This document shows positions 46,801-55,369 of a stretch of DNA of 64,000 nucleotides, in pieces; within the stretch, counting starts at the first letter, position 1; the number at the start of each line of letters is the position of its first letter. This DNA is from Kitasatospora setae KM-6054 (lineage in GTDB: Bacteria; Actinomycetota; Actinomycetes; Streptomycetales; Streptomycetaceae), in contig NC_016109.1 of assembly GCF_000269985.1 (NCBI RefSeq), positions 5,332,001 to 5,396,000 of the forward strand, in the 5' to 3' direction. Under the pieces are notes generated by a model that saw only the letters and a list, made by a program, of their open reading frames with translations, did no database searches and was not told the DNA's origin. A program made the translations under genes and the position numbers.

Positions 46801-49569
46801 TTACTTCTCGACGGCCTTGCGGGTCCGGCGCGGGGCCGGGATCTCCTCGGCCGTGCTGGCCGTGGCCTTCTTGGTGGCGCGCTTGCGCGGGGCCGGGGCC
46901 GGGGCTTCCTCGGCGGCGGGCGCCTCGGTGGCCGCGGCCTTCTTGGCGGCGCGCTTGCGCGGGGCGGGGGCCGGGGCCTCCTCGACCGCGACCGGAGCCG
47001 GGGCTTCGGCGGCGACGGCCTTCTTGGTGGCGCGCTTGCGCGGGGCCGGGGCCGGGGTCTCCTCGGCGGCGGGCGCCTCGGTGGCCGCGGCCTTCTTGGT
47101 GGCGCGCTTGCGCGGGGCGGGGGCCGGGGCCTCCTCGACCGCGACCGGAGCCGGGGCTTCGGCGGCGACGGCCTTCTTGGCGGCGCGCTTGCGCGGGGCG
47201 GGGGCCGGGGTCTCCTCGACCGCGACCGGAGCCGGAGCCGGAGCCGCGACGGTGACCACGGTCTCGACCGCCGGGGTGGCGGTGACCGGCGAGCCGGCCT
47301 TCCGGGTGACGCGCTTGCGCGGGGCCGGGGCCGGGGCCTCCTCGACGGCCGGAGCCGGGGCGGTGACCACGGTCTCGACGACCGGGGTGGCGGTGACCGG
47401 CGAGCCGGCCTTCCGGGTGACGCGCTTGCGCGGCGCGGCGGCCGGGGCCTCCACGGCGGCGACCGGAGCCGCAGCCGCGACCGCAGCCACGACCGGAGTC
47501 GCGACCGCAGCCGGAGCGGCGGTCGGTGCCTCGGCGACCGGGGCGGCGGCCTTCTTGGCGGTCCGCTTGCGCGGCGCCGGAGCCGCGGGCTCCCCGACCG
47601 TGGACACCAGCGGGGCCGGCTTGCGGAGCGGCCGCTGCTGCGGCTTCCGGGAGCGGATCACCGGCTCGGCGGCGACCGGCTCGGCGACAGCGACGGCTGC
47701 GGCAGCGACCGGCTCGACCGGTTCGGCGGCGACCGGAGCCGCGGCCTCGACGGCGACCTGCTCCACGGCCGGGGCGGCCGCCTGGCGGGTGCGCTTGCGC
47801 GGGGTGCGGGCCGCGCTGTCCTCGACGGCCGCGACCGGGGCCGGGGCCTCGGCGACCGGGGCCTCGACCACCGCGGCGGTCTCGACGGCCGGGGCCGCGC
47901 CGCCGCGGCGGCTGCGGTTGCGGCGGCGGGAGCCGCGCCCCTCGCCCGGGGCGGCCGTCACGGCCGGACCGGCGGTCGGAGCGGACTGCTGCTGCTCGAC
48001 CGGCGGCGCGGACTGCACGGACTGCGTCGTCTCGAGGGCGTCGGCCGCGCCGCCGGCGCGGGTGCGGCGGCGCTCGCGGGAGCGGCGGGCCGGGCGCTCG
48101 GCCGGGGCCGGGCTCTCGGGGGCGCCGCCCCGTCCGCCGCGTGCCTCGCGGCCGTCGCGGCCGTCGCGCGCGTCACGGCTGTCGCGGCTGTCGCGGCTGT
48201 CACGCCCGCTGCGGGCGTCCCGTCCGTCCCGCCCGTCCCGTCCGCCGCGGGCGCCGCGGCCGCCGGTCTCGCCGAGGTCCTCGACCTCCTCGGCGGCCAG
48301 GCCGGCCCGGGTGCGCTCGGAGCGGGGCAGGATGCCCTTGGTGCCGGGCGCGATGCGCAGCAGCTCGTAGAGGTGCGGGGAGCTGGAGTAGGTCTCCTCC
48401 GGGTCGTTGAACGGCAGTTCCAGCGCCTTGTTGATCAGCTGCCAGCGCGGGATGTCGTCCCAGTCGACCAGGGTGACGGCGGTGCCCGAGGCGCCGGCCC
48501 GGCCGGTGCGGCCGATCCGGTGCAGGTAGGTCTTCTCGTCGTCGGTGCACTGGTAGTTGATGACGTGCGTGACGCCTTCGACGTCGATGCCGCGGGCGGC
48601 GACGTCGGTGCAGACCAGGACGTCGACCTTGCCGTTGCGGAAGGCGCGCAGCGCCTGCTCGCGGGCGCCCTGGCCGAGGTCGCCGTGCACCGCGCCGGCC
48701 GCGAAGCCGCGCTTGGTGAGCTGCTCGGCGACGTCGGCGGCGGTGCGCTTGGTGCGGCAGAAGATCATCGCCAGGCCGCGGCCGTCGGCCTGCAGGATCC
48801 GGGAGACCATCTCGACCTTGTCGAGCGAGTGCGCGCGGAAGATGTGCTGCTCGATGTTGGCGACGGTGGTGCCGGTGTCGTCCGGGGCGGCGGCGCGGAT
48901 GTGGGTGGGCTGGCTCATGTACCGGCGGGCCAGCGAGATGACCTGGCCGGGCATGGTGGCCGAGAAGAGCAGGGTCTGCCGCTTGGCGGGCAGCATGGTG
49001 ATGATCTTCTCGACGTCCGGCAGGAAGCCGAGGTCGAGCATCTCGTCGGCCTCGTCCAGGACCAGCGCGCGGACCTTGGACAGGTCGAGCTTGCGCTGCC
49101 CGGCCAGGTCGAGCAGGCGGCCGGGGGTGCCGACCACGATGTCGACGCCCTTCTTCAGCGCCTCGACCTGCGGCTCGTACGCCCGGCCGCCGTACACGGC
49201 CAGCACGCGCACGTCGCGGACCTTGCCGGCGGTCTGCAGGTCGTTGGTGACCTGGGTGCACAGCTCGCGGGTGGGGACGACGATCAGGGCCTGCGGGCCG
49301 TCGGAGAGCTGCTCGGCGGTGGCCCGGCCGGCGGCGACGTCGGCCTGGACCACGACCCGCTCGATCAGCGGGAGGCCGAAGCCGAGGGTCTTGCCGGTGC
49401 CGGTCTTGGCCTGGCCGATGACGTCGTGGCCGCTCAGCGCGACCGGCAGGGTCATCTCCTGGATCGGGAAGGGGTGGACGATGCCGACGGCCTCCAGGGC
49501 CTCGGCGGTCTCCGCCAGGATCCCGAGTTCGCGGAAGGTCGTCTTGATGGGTTCAGCGGTGGTGGACAG
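46801..49569 (-). CDS. DEAD-box RNA helicase with long histone-H1-like repetitive tail
   Basis: A 922-residue ATP-dependent RNA helicase. The core (residues about 8-400) has the Q motif GIVHPFPIQ, motif I AKTGTGKT, Ia PTRELC, Ib TPGRLL, II DEAD, III SAT, IV, V ARGIDVEG and VI HRIGRTGRAG. Residues 420-480 are Arg/Asp/Gly repeats; about 500-922 are Ala/Pro/Lys-rich repeats. No ATG, GTG or TTG lies in the right place: CTG 49569, seven bases after GGAAGAGG, is the best start, because later ATGs would remove the Q motif and the next upstream ATG adds about 76 low-complexity residues. It corresponds in position to mycobacterial rhlE. A role in structured RNA or ribosome assembly is inferred. Confidence 0.88.
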   Translation of the reverse strand: MSTTAEPIKTTFRELGILAETAEALEAVGIVHPFPIQEMTLPVALSGHDVIGQAKTGTGKTLGFGLPLIERVVVQADVAAGRATAEQLSDGPQALIVVPTRELCTQVTNDLQTAGKVRDVRVLAVYGGRAYEPQVEALKKGVDIVVGTPGRLLDLAGQRKLDLSKVRALVLDEADEMLDLGFLPDVEKIITMLPAKRQTLLFSATMPGQVISLARRYMSQPTHIRAAAPDDTGTTVANIEQHIFRAHSLDKVEMVSRILQADGRGLAMIFCRTKRTAADVAEQLTKRGFAAGAVHGDLGQGAREQALRAFRNGKVDVLVCTDVAARGIDVEGVTHVINYQCTDDEKTYLHRIGRTGRAGASGTAVTLVDWDDIPRWQLINKALELPFNDPEETYSSSPHLYELLRIAPGTKGILPRSERTRAGLAAEEVEDLGETGGRGARGGRDGRDGRDARSGRDSRDSRDSRDARDGRDGREARGGRGGAPESPAPAERPARRSRERRRTRAGGAADALETTQSVQSAPPVEQQQSAPTAGPAVTAAPGEGRGSRRRNRSRRGGAAPAVETAAVVEAPVAEAPAPVAAVEDSAARTPRKRTRQAAAPAVEQVAVEAAAPVAAEPVEPVAAAAVAVAEPVAAEPVIRSRKPQQRPLRKPAPLVSTVGEPAAPAPRKRTAKKAAAPVAEAPTAAPAAVATPVVAAVAAAAPVAAVEAPAAAPRKRVTRKAGSPVTATPVVETVVTAPAPAVEEAPAPAPRKRVTRKAGSPVTATPAVETVVTVAAPAPAPVAVEETPAPAPRKRAAKKAVAAEAPAPVAVEEAPAPAPRKRATKKAAATEAPAAEETPAPAPRKRATKKAVAAEAPAPVAVEEAPAPAPRKRAAKKAAATEAPAAEEAPAPAPRKRATKKATASTAEEIPAPRRTRKAVEK
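46817..47440 (-). repeat. Tandem coding repeats of the helicase tail
   Basis: The phrase EEAPAPAPRKRATKKA and close variants recur about seven times, and a larger block (VAAEAPAPVAVEEAPAPAPR onward, about 53 residues) is duplicated. A second type, PRKRVTRKAGSPVTATP followed by VVETVVT, occurs twice. DNA identity between copies is high, so length polymorphism between strains is expected. Confidence 0.8.
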
Positions 49570-50033
49570 GGTGCTGCCTCTTCCGTGTGGAGGGCCGAGC
49601 CCGAACGCGTCCTGCCGTGCCCGGGCAGCCCCCGGTGAGGGGCGCGTCGGGCGGGCGGCGCGGGGGAGGGCGTCCCGTTGAACGGGTCGTGCGGCGCGCT
49701 GTCGGCGCGATCCGCTGCGGCCCTCGCTCGGCCTGGTGCGGTGCCTGGGCCCGAGGCTCGGGCCAGGTCGGAGCCGATCGGGTCTCCGACCGGGCATCCG
49801 CGTACGTGAGCGCCGGGTGCTGCGCCGGGCGGCCGGAAACGCCACCGGCACGACTGCGCGACCTGCCGTGGGACTGGCGGGCCGCGCCGGTTTACACCTG
49901 GCCTCACCACCTACCATACAGTCAAGCGACGACTCGAACACGTGACGGCGGCTACTCCGGGCGGCCGCACCCCGCTGGCGGGGCGGCCGGAGGGCGGGGC
50001 CGGGGGTCCGGCGGGACGACTAAGGTCGTGGCC
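49570..50033. other. Divergent promoter region of the helicase and ferritin-like genes
   Basis: The 464 bases hold the long leader of the helicase gene and a divergent start. TTGACT on the minus strand (about 49926-49931) is a possible -35 for the helicase, which would give a leader of more than 300 bases. An open minus-strand frame upstream of CTG 49569 is low-complexity and Arg-rich, and I judge it non-coding. A leaderless -10 box for the ferritin-like gene is at 50021. Confidence 0.5.
50021..50026 (+). promoter_or_regulatory. Leaderless -10 box of the ferritin-like gene
   Basis: TAAGGT ends 7 bases before ATG 50034. ACGAC and GTCGT flank it as a small dyad (50016-50029). Confidence 0.45.
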
Positions 50034-50759
50034 ATGGAGACTCAGGAACCCGGTGACGGACGCACCGACTCGATCGGGCCCTGGGCGGCCCGGGCCGCCG
50101 ATCCGCAGTACCGGGCGGCCGTGCTGGACCTGCTCGGCGCCCTCGCGTACGGCGAGCTGAGCGCCTTCGAGCGGCTCGCCGAGGACGCCAAGTTCGCGCC
50201 CGGCATCACCGAGAAGGCCGCGCTGGCCCGGATGGCCTCCGCCGAGTACCAGCACTTCCAGCTGCTGCACGACCGGCTGGCCGAGGTCGGCGCCGACCCG
50301 GTCGCGGTGATGGAGCCGTTCGTCGAGCCGCTGGAGAACTTCCACCGGATGACCGCCCCGTCCGACTGGCTGGAGGGCCTGGTCAAGGCGTACGTCGGCG
50401 ACGCGATCGCCACCGACTTCTACCGCGAGGTGGCCGTCCGGCTCGACGACGACACCCGGGAGCTGGTGCTGCGGGTGATGTCCGACACGGGGCACGCCGG
50501 GTTCGCGGTCGAGCGGGTCCGGCAGGCGATCGCCGAGGACCCGCGGGTCGGCGGGCGGCTCGCGCTGTGGGGGCGGCGGCTGATGGGCGAGGCGCTCAGC
50601 CAGGCCCAGCGGGTGGTCGCCGAGCGCGACGCGCTCTCCAACCTGCTGGTCGGCGGCGCCCAGGTGCGCGGCTTCGACCTGGTCGAGGTCGGCAAGATGT
50701 TCAACCGGATCACCGAGACCCACACCAAGCGGATGGCCGCGCTGGGCCTCGCCTCCTGA
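50034..50759 (+). CDS. Ferritin-like fold protein
   Basis: A 241-residue four-helix protein of the ferritin-like superfamily (MiaE-like group in some databases). Possible metal ligands are Glu in LAYGELSAFERLAEDAK, Glu/His in MASAEYQHFQLLHDRL, and Asp/His in MSDTGHAGFAVERVRQA. In M. tuberculosis a related gene lies beside rhlE. The start is fixed by the METQEPGDG opening and the -10 box. Oxygenase or iron-storage activity cannot be decided. Confidence 0.85.
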   Translation: METQEPGDGRTDSIGPWAARAADPQYRAAVLDLLGALAYGELSAFERLAEDAKFAPGITEKAALARMASAEYQHFQLLHDRLAEVGADPVAVMEPFVEPLENFHRMTAPSDWLEGLVKAYVGDAIATDFYREVAVRLDDDTRELVLRVMSDTGHAGFAVERVRQAIAEDPRVGGRLALWGRRLMGEALSQAQRVVAERDALSNLLVGGAQVRGFDLVEVGKMFNRITETHTKRMAALGLAS

Positions 50760-50792
50760 CCCGTCCCGCGCCCCGCGCCCCGCGTCCCGCGC

Positions 50793-51068
50793 TCAGCCGT
50801 GGCGGTGCCGGCCGCGGCGCCGGGGCAGCAGGTCCGGGCGGGCGGGCACCGTCACCAGCAGGGCGGAGGCCGCCAGCGAGACCGCCAGCTGCAGCACCGG
50901 CGCGTGCCCGCTCAGCACGTAGCCGCTGAGCCGGCCGGCCAGCACCGCGGCCACCAGGGCGGTGCCGACCGGCATCGCCCGCGGCCCCGGGTAGAGGTCG
51001 GGCCGCAGCAGCAGGGCGCCGACCCCGACGGTCAGCCCGATCAGCACGAACGCGGTCGTCTCCCACAC
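50793..51068 (-). CDS. Small membrane protein (91 residues)
   Basis: It has three hydrophobic segments (TTAFVLIGLTVGVGALLLRP, AMPVGTALVAAVLAGRLSGY, LQLAVSLAASALLVTVPARP) and a basic His/Arg-rich tail. GTG 51068 has GGGAGG 5 bases upstream. It is convergent with the ferritin-like gene. No known family name; function unknown. Confidence 0.75.
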   Translation of the reverse strand: MWETTAFVLIGLTVGVGALLLRPDLYPGPRAMPVGTALVAAVLAGRLSGYVLSGHAPVLQLAVSLAASALLVTVPARPDLLPRRRGRHRHG

Positions 51069-51203
51069 GGCTGCCTCCCGGGGCGCGCGGCGCGGCTGCG
51101 GTGCCGCGCGGCAGCACAGCGCCTACCCGGCGAGGCCCTCCGGTACGCACAGCACGGCGCCCCGTCCCCCCGGGCGGGGGAACGGGGCGCCGGTGACGCG
51201 GGC

Positions 51204-51431
51204 TCAGAGCGTGCCGAAGCCGACCTTGCGGACGTTCGGCTCGCCGATCTCGACGTACGCGAGCCGGTCGGCCGGAACCAGCACCCGGCGGCCGTGCTCG
51301 TCGGACAGCGTGAACAGCTTGCTGGTGCCGTCCAGGGCCTTGGCGACCGCGTCCGCGACCTCTTCGGCAGATTGCGCGCTCTCCAGGACGATCTCCCGGT
51401 TCGCGTTCTGCACGCCGATCTTGACCTCCAC
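51204..51431 (-). CDS. DUF3107 protein
   Basis: A 75-residue protein starting (GTG) VEVKIGVQNANREIVLESAQ and ending IGEPNVRKVGFGTL, the compact, very conserved actinobacterial DUF3107 family (9.4-kDa protein Rv3208A in M. tuberculosis). GTG 51431 lies 10 bases after GGAGG; a longer frame upstream is basic and unconserved. The neighbour TetR gene is next to it in mycobacteria too. Function unknown. Confidence 0.92.
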   Translation of the reverse strand: MEVKIGVQNANREIVLESAQSAEEVADAVAKALDGTSKLFTLSDEHGRRVLVPADRLAYVEIGEPNVRKVGFGTL

Positions 51432-51572
51432 GGCTTCCGTCCCTCCGGTAGCTGGCCGCGCGCGCCCCGACCGCCGTTCGCGGTGGGCACGCCGTACGGG
51501 CATCACCTTAAGGCAGCAACGCCACCGGGAGGCGAAGGACGGGGGCCGGTCCGCTCAGGGCCGAATCCGCGG

Positions 51573-52229
51573 TCAGTCGGCCGGGTCGGCCGCGCCCTCC
51601 TGGGCGGGGTGCATCGGGAAGCCCTTCAGGCCGCGCCAGGCCAGGCTGGCGACCAGCCGGACGGCCTCGTCGCGCGGGATCTCGCCGTCCTGGGTGAGCC
51701 AGTAGCGGGCGGTGATCTGGGCCAGGCCGCAGACGCCGACCGCGAGCAGCTTGGCCTCGGCGTCGGGCAGGTCGGTGTCCTCGGCGATCACCCGGGAGAC
51801 CAGGGTGGCGCTCAGGTCGGTGGCCCGGTCGACCCGCTCGCGCACGGCCGGCTCGTTGGTCAGGTCCGACTCGAAGACCAGCCGGAACGCGCCGGACTCG
51901 CTGGAGACGTAGTGGAAGTACGCCTCCATGGTCGCGGCGACCCGCTGCTTGTTGTCGTTGGTCGCCTCCAGCGCGGCCCGGGTGCCGTCGACCAGGGCGT
52001 CGCAGTGCTTGTCGAGCAGCGCGAGGTAGAGCTCCAGCTTCCCCGGGAAGTGCTGGTACAGCACCGGCTTGCTGACGCCGGCCCGCTCGGCGATGTCGTC
52101 CATGGCGGCGGCGTGGTAGCCCTGGGCGACGAACACCTCCTGGGCGGCTCCGAGCAGTTGTTCACGGCGGGCGCTTCGCGGCAGGCGGGCACCGCGCGGG
52201 CGCTCCTGCGCCTCCTGGATGGCCGTCAC
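51573..52229 (-). CDS. TetR-family transcriptional regulator
   Basis: A 218-residue repressor. The N-terminal helix-turn-helix is REQLLGAAQEVFVAQGYHAA then AAMDDIAERAGVSKPVLYQH and FPGKLELYLALLDKH; the C-terminal 150 residues form the ligand/dimer domain. GTG 52229 has GAGGAG 5 bases upstream. It is divergent from the hydrolase gene at 52483 and likely controls itself and that gene. The mycobacterial counterpart is Rv3208, next to DUF3107. Confidence 0.92.
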   Translation of the reverse strand: MTAIQEAQERPRGARLPRSARREQLLGAAQEVFVAQGYHAAAMDDIAERAGVSKPVLYQHFPGKLELYLALLDKHCDALVDGTRAALEATNDNKQRVAATMEAYFHYVSSESGAFRLVFESDLTNEPAVRERVDRATDLSATLVSRVIAEDTDLPDAEAKLLAVGVCGLAQITARYWLTQDGEIPRDEAVRLVASLAWRGLKGFPMHPAQEGAADPAD

Positions 52230-52301
52230 GGCGCTCCTCACTTCACGGTCTGCGTGGACTGCCGGCCGGGCCGGCAGTTCGACTGTCAGGGTGATTGATT
52301 C

Positions 52302-52313
52302 TACTTTTCGGTA
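52302..52313. promoter_or_regulatory. Candidate TetR operator
   Basis: TACTTTTCGGTA has symmetric ends (TAC/GTA) and sits in the only A/T-rich patch of the 253-base divergent gap (52230-52482), about 73 bases upstream of the tetR start. Confidence 0.35.
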
Positions 52314-52468
52314 ACCCTCGCGCGCGCGGGTGAAGCCGAGTAAAGCGCACAACCACCCTTGTCGGGACCCCACAATACGGCTCGGGCCTGGCCTGTCCAC
52401 AGGTCGAGACGGGCTCGTGACGGGGGCAGTACGGCCCCGTGACCGGCGGTGTCGGACCCTCCCGTCAT

Positions 52469-52474
52469 TACGAT
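52469..52474 (+). promoter_or_regulatory. Leaderless -10 box of the hydrolase gene
   Basis: TACGAT ends 8 bases before ATG 52483. Confidence 0.45.
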
Positions 52475-52482
52475 CGTGCTCC

Positions 52483-53412
52483 ATGAGCGCAGCCCCGCAC
52501 CCCCTCGCCGCCCTGGAGCCGCACCGCACCGTCGAGGTGCCCGGAGCGGCGCTGGCCGTCAGCCGCCACTCCGCCCCCCGGACCGACCTGCCGCCCGCAC
52601 TGTTCGTGCACGGACTCGGCGGATCCGCCGACAACTGGCTGGAGCTGCTCGACCTGCTGGCCGGCGACGTCGACGGCGAGGCCGTCGACCTGCCCGGCTT
52701 CGGGCACTCCGCGCCGCCGCTGGACGGCAACCTGTCGGTCTCCGGGCACGTCCGGGCGGTCATCGGGTACCTGGAGGAGAGCGGCCGCGGACCGGTCCAC
52801 CTGTTCGGCAACTCGCTCGGCGGCGCGGTCGCCGTCCGGCTCGCCGCGCTCCGCCCCGACCTGGTGCGCAGCCTCACCCTGATCTCCCCGGCGCTGCCCG
52901 AGCTGCCCCCGCAGCGCACCGCCTGGTCCACCGGGCTGCTGGCCGTCCCCGGCGTCGCCGAGCTGATCCGCCGCCGCGGCCCCGCCGCCGACCCGGAGAC
53001 CGCCACCGCCGACCTGCTGCGGCTGGTCTACGCCGACCCGGCCGGCATCCCGGCCCACCGCCGGGCCCGCGCGGTCGCCGAGTACCGCCGCCGCTCCGCG
53101 CTCCCGTACGCCCTCGGGGTGCTGGCCGGGTCCGCGCGCGGGATCGTCACCGCCTACACCGAGCGCGGCGAGCAGGCGCTCTGGCGGCAGGCCGAGCAGG
53201 TCGCCGCGCCGGTGCTGCTGGTCTACGGGCTCAAGGACAAGCTGGTCTCCTACCGCTCCGCCCGGCGGGCCTGCGCCGCGTTCCGGGACGCCCGGCTGCT
53301 GGTGCTGCCGGACTCCGGGCACGTGGCGATGCTGGAGCACCCCGGGCCGGTCGCCCGCGCGGTCCGCGAACTGCTCGCCGAGGCCGAGGCCGAGGCCGAG
53401 CGGGCGGGCTGA
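52483..53412 (+). CDS. Alpha/beta-hydrolase
   Basis: A 309-residue hydrolase. Oxyanion motif FVHGLGGSADNW near residue 44, nucleophile elbow FGNSLGGAVAVR near residue 110, acid in LVYGLKDKLVSYRSA and histidine in LPDSGHVAMLEHPGPVA near the C-terminus. A helical cap lies between (residues 140-230). The tail is Glu/Ala repeats (AEAEAEAERAG) followed by an 8-base DNA tandem repeat across the stop. It is divergent from the TetR gene, which may regulate it. Substrate unknown. Confidence 0.9.
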   Translation: MSAAPHPLAALEPHRTVEVPGAALAVSRHSAPRTDLPPALFVHGLGGSADNWLELLDLLAGDVDGEAVDLPGFGHSAPPLDGNLSVSGHVRAVIGYLEESGRGPVHLFGNSLGGAVAVRLAALRPDLVRSLTLISPALPELPPQRTAWSTGLLAVPGVAELIRRRGPAADPETATADLLRLVYADPAGIPAHRRARAVAEYRRRSALPYALGVLAGSARGIVTAYTERGEQALWRQAEQVAAPVLLVYGLKDKLVSYRSARRACAAFRDARLLVLPDSGHVAMLEHPGPVARAVRELLAEAEAEAERAG

Positions 53413-53428
53413 CGGGCTGACGGGCTGA
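53405..53428 (+). repeat. Three-copy 8-bp tandem repeat across a stop codon
   Basis: CGGGCTGA repeats three times; the first copy includes the TGA stop of the hydrolase gene. Change in copy number would not alter the protein. Confidence 0.8.
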
Positions 53429-53728
53429 CGGGCGGGCCGGGGAGCGGGGCGCACGCGGGGCGCGCGCGGCGCGAAGGCCGAAAACGGAGCGGGGACGCCC
53501 GAGGTCACGGGCGTTCACTCGATGGTGTGGCAAGCCGGGCCGGGCCCCTAGGGGGATCGGCCCGGAGCTCTACCTTCGTGTTGTCGGACCGAACAGGTGT
53601 GGGGGGCGAGACGGCGAGGACGGCGGACGCGGGGAGCGGACGCCGGCCCGACGGCCGTCGAGCACGGACGCACTCCCCTGTGTCGTAGGGCCGTGAACCC
53701 AGTCGAAACGCTCTGCTCTGGAGGCGTC
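53413..53728. other. Gene-free region upstream of the glycosyltransferase
   Basis: The 316 bases hold GC-rich simple sequence (53429-53475) and an interrupted GGGCC/GGCCC inverted repeat around 53533-53570. No strong promoter is evident. An in-frame upstream extension of the glycosyltransferase reads through part of it but lacks a good start. Confidence 0.45.
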
Positions 53729-55369
53729 GTGCGCATCGCTCTGCTCACCGAGGGCACCCTCACCAACGCGCAGCGTGGCGAAGGGGGCTGGTGCGGCCGC
53801 CTGGTCGACGGCCTGCCCGAGCACGAGTTCCGGCTCTACCGGCTGCTGCCCGCCGACCGCCCCGCCCCGCCCACCGGCGTCCGCGGCCTGCACGGCGTCC
53901 ACGAACTGCCGATGTGGGGCCGCCGCCCCGGCGGGCGCGGCCCGACCGCGCTGCGCCGCCGGGCCTACGCCAAGGCGTACGGGGAACTCGTCCGCGCGCT
54001 GGTGATGCCCGGCGAGCGGGCCGGGTTCGGGCCCGCGCTGTACCGGCTGGCCGCGCTCGGGCGGGAGGACGACGCGCTGCCCGCGTTCCTCGGCTCCGGC
54101 CACGCCCACCGGGTGCTGGAGCGGGCCTGGCGGATGCCCGGCGCCGACACCGCCGGCGGCCAGCCGCTGGTCTGCGACGTGCTGGTCGCCGCCGACCTGC
54201 TGGAGCAGTGCCTGCGGCCGCTCTCCGCGCCCTGGTACGGCACCGGCCCGGCCGGGCTCGGCGGCGCCGACCTGTGCCACGTGGTCGGCGGTGGCCCCGC
54301 CGCGCTGCCCGCGCTGGTCGCCCGCGAGCTGCACGGCGTGCCGTTCGTCGTCACCGAGCACGGCCTGCACCTGCGCGAGCAGTACCGCGGCTACCGCAGC
54401 GCCCCGTACCGCTGGCCGGTGCGCGCCCTGCTGCTGTCGTTCTTCCGGCAGCTCACCGAGGAGACCTACCGGAAGGCCGGCGTGCTCACCCCCGGCAGCG
54501 AGTACGACCGGCAGTGGCAGCAGCGCTGCGGCGGCGACGCCGACCGCACCCGGATCGTCCACGAGGGCACCCCCGCCACCGGGCGGCCCGCCGCCGGCAA
54601 GGAGCCGGTCGCGCCCACCCTGGTCTGGGCCGGCGCGCTGGAGCCCGGCCGCGACCCCGAACTGATGCTGCACGCCTTCGCCCGGGTCCGGGCCGAACTG
54701 CCCGGCGCCAGACTCCGGATGTACGGCGAGGAGGGCGCGCCCGGCTACCGCGCGCACTGCGCGGCGATCGCCGAACGGCTCGGCGTCGCCGACGGCGTCG
54801 AGTTCGCCGGACGGCCGGAGAGCTCCGCCGCGGCCTGGGAGTCCGGCAGCGCCGTGGTGTTCAGCGCGCTCGCCCAGCGCAGCCCCCGCCTGCTCGCCGA
54901 CGCCATGCTCAGCGGACGGGCCGTGATCTCCACCGAGGTCGGCGTCGCCCGCGAGGTGCTCGGCCCCACCGGCCTGCTGGTGCCCCCGCGCAGCCCGCGC
55001 GCCCTCGCCGCCGCCTGCCTCGCCCTGCTCACCGACCACGAGCGCCGCTCCCGGCTCGGCCTGGCTGGGCGGCTCCGGGCGCAGGAACGCTTCGCCGTGG
55101 AACCCGTGGTCGGCGCCTTCCGCGAGATCTACCTCGAACTGGTCTCCCGCTACCCCGCCTTCCCGGCCCGCCCCGGCGCCCGGGCCACCCCGTTCGCCCG
55201 GCCCGCCGAGTACTGGGTCGCCGGGCCGGGCGGCGGATCGGTCGGTGGGGCGGTCGGCGGAACGGCCGGGGGAGCGGTCGGCGAGCCCGCGGCGGAGGCG
55301 GCCGGGCAGGGCGCGGCCGACCGGCCGGTGCGGGCGGCGGCCGGGCCCGCGCTCGCGGAGGCGCTGTGA
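53729..55369 (+). CDS. Family 4-type glycosyltransferase with DUF3492 (PelF-like)
   Basis: A 546-residue enzyme, likely using a nucleotide sugar in the cytosol. VRIALLTEGTLTNAQRGEGG-WCGRLVDGL opens a DUF3492 domain; the GT4 part shows HGVPFVVTEHGLHLREQYRG, LVWAGALEPGRDPELMLHAF, and the donor-site stretch FSALAQRSPRLLADAMLSGR then AVISTEVGVAREVLGPTGLL. GTG 53729 has GGAGG 4 bases upstream. Gly/Ala-rich residues form the last 50. The stop overlaps the next gene (GTGA). With PelF-like enzymes polysaccharide assembly is a plausible role (inference). Confidence 0.9.
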   Translation: MRIALLTEGTLTNAQRGEGGWCGRLVDGLPEHEFRLYRLLPADRPAPPTGVRGLHGVHELPMWGRRPGGRGPTALRRRAYAKAYGELVRALVMPGERAGFGPALYRLAALGREDDALPAFLGSGHAHRVLERAWRMPGADTAGGQPLVCDVLVAADLLEQCLRPLSAPWYGTGPAGLGGADLCHVVGGGPAALPALVARELHGVPFVVTEHGLHLREQYRGYRSAPYRWPVRALLLSFFRQLTEETYRKAGVLTPGSEYDRQWQQRCGGDADRTRIVHEGTPATGRPAAGKEPVAPTLVWAGALEPGRDPELMLHAFARVRAELPGARLRMYGEEGAPGYRAHCAAIAERLGVADGVEFAGRPESSAAAWESGSAVVFSALAQRSPRLLADAMLSGRAVISTEVGVAREVLGPTGLLVPPRSPRALAAACLALLTDHERRSRLGLAGRLRAQERFAVEPVVGAFREIYLELVSRYPAFPARPGARATPFARPAEYWVAGPGGGSVGGAVGGTAGGAVGEPAAEAAGQGAADRPVRAAAGPALAEAL

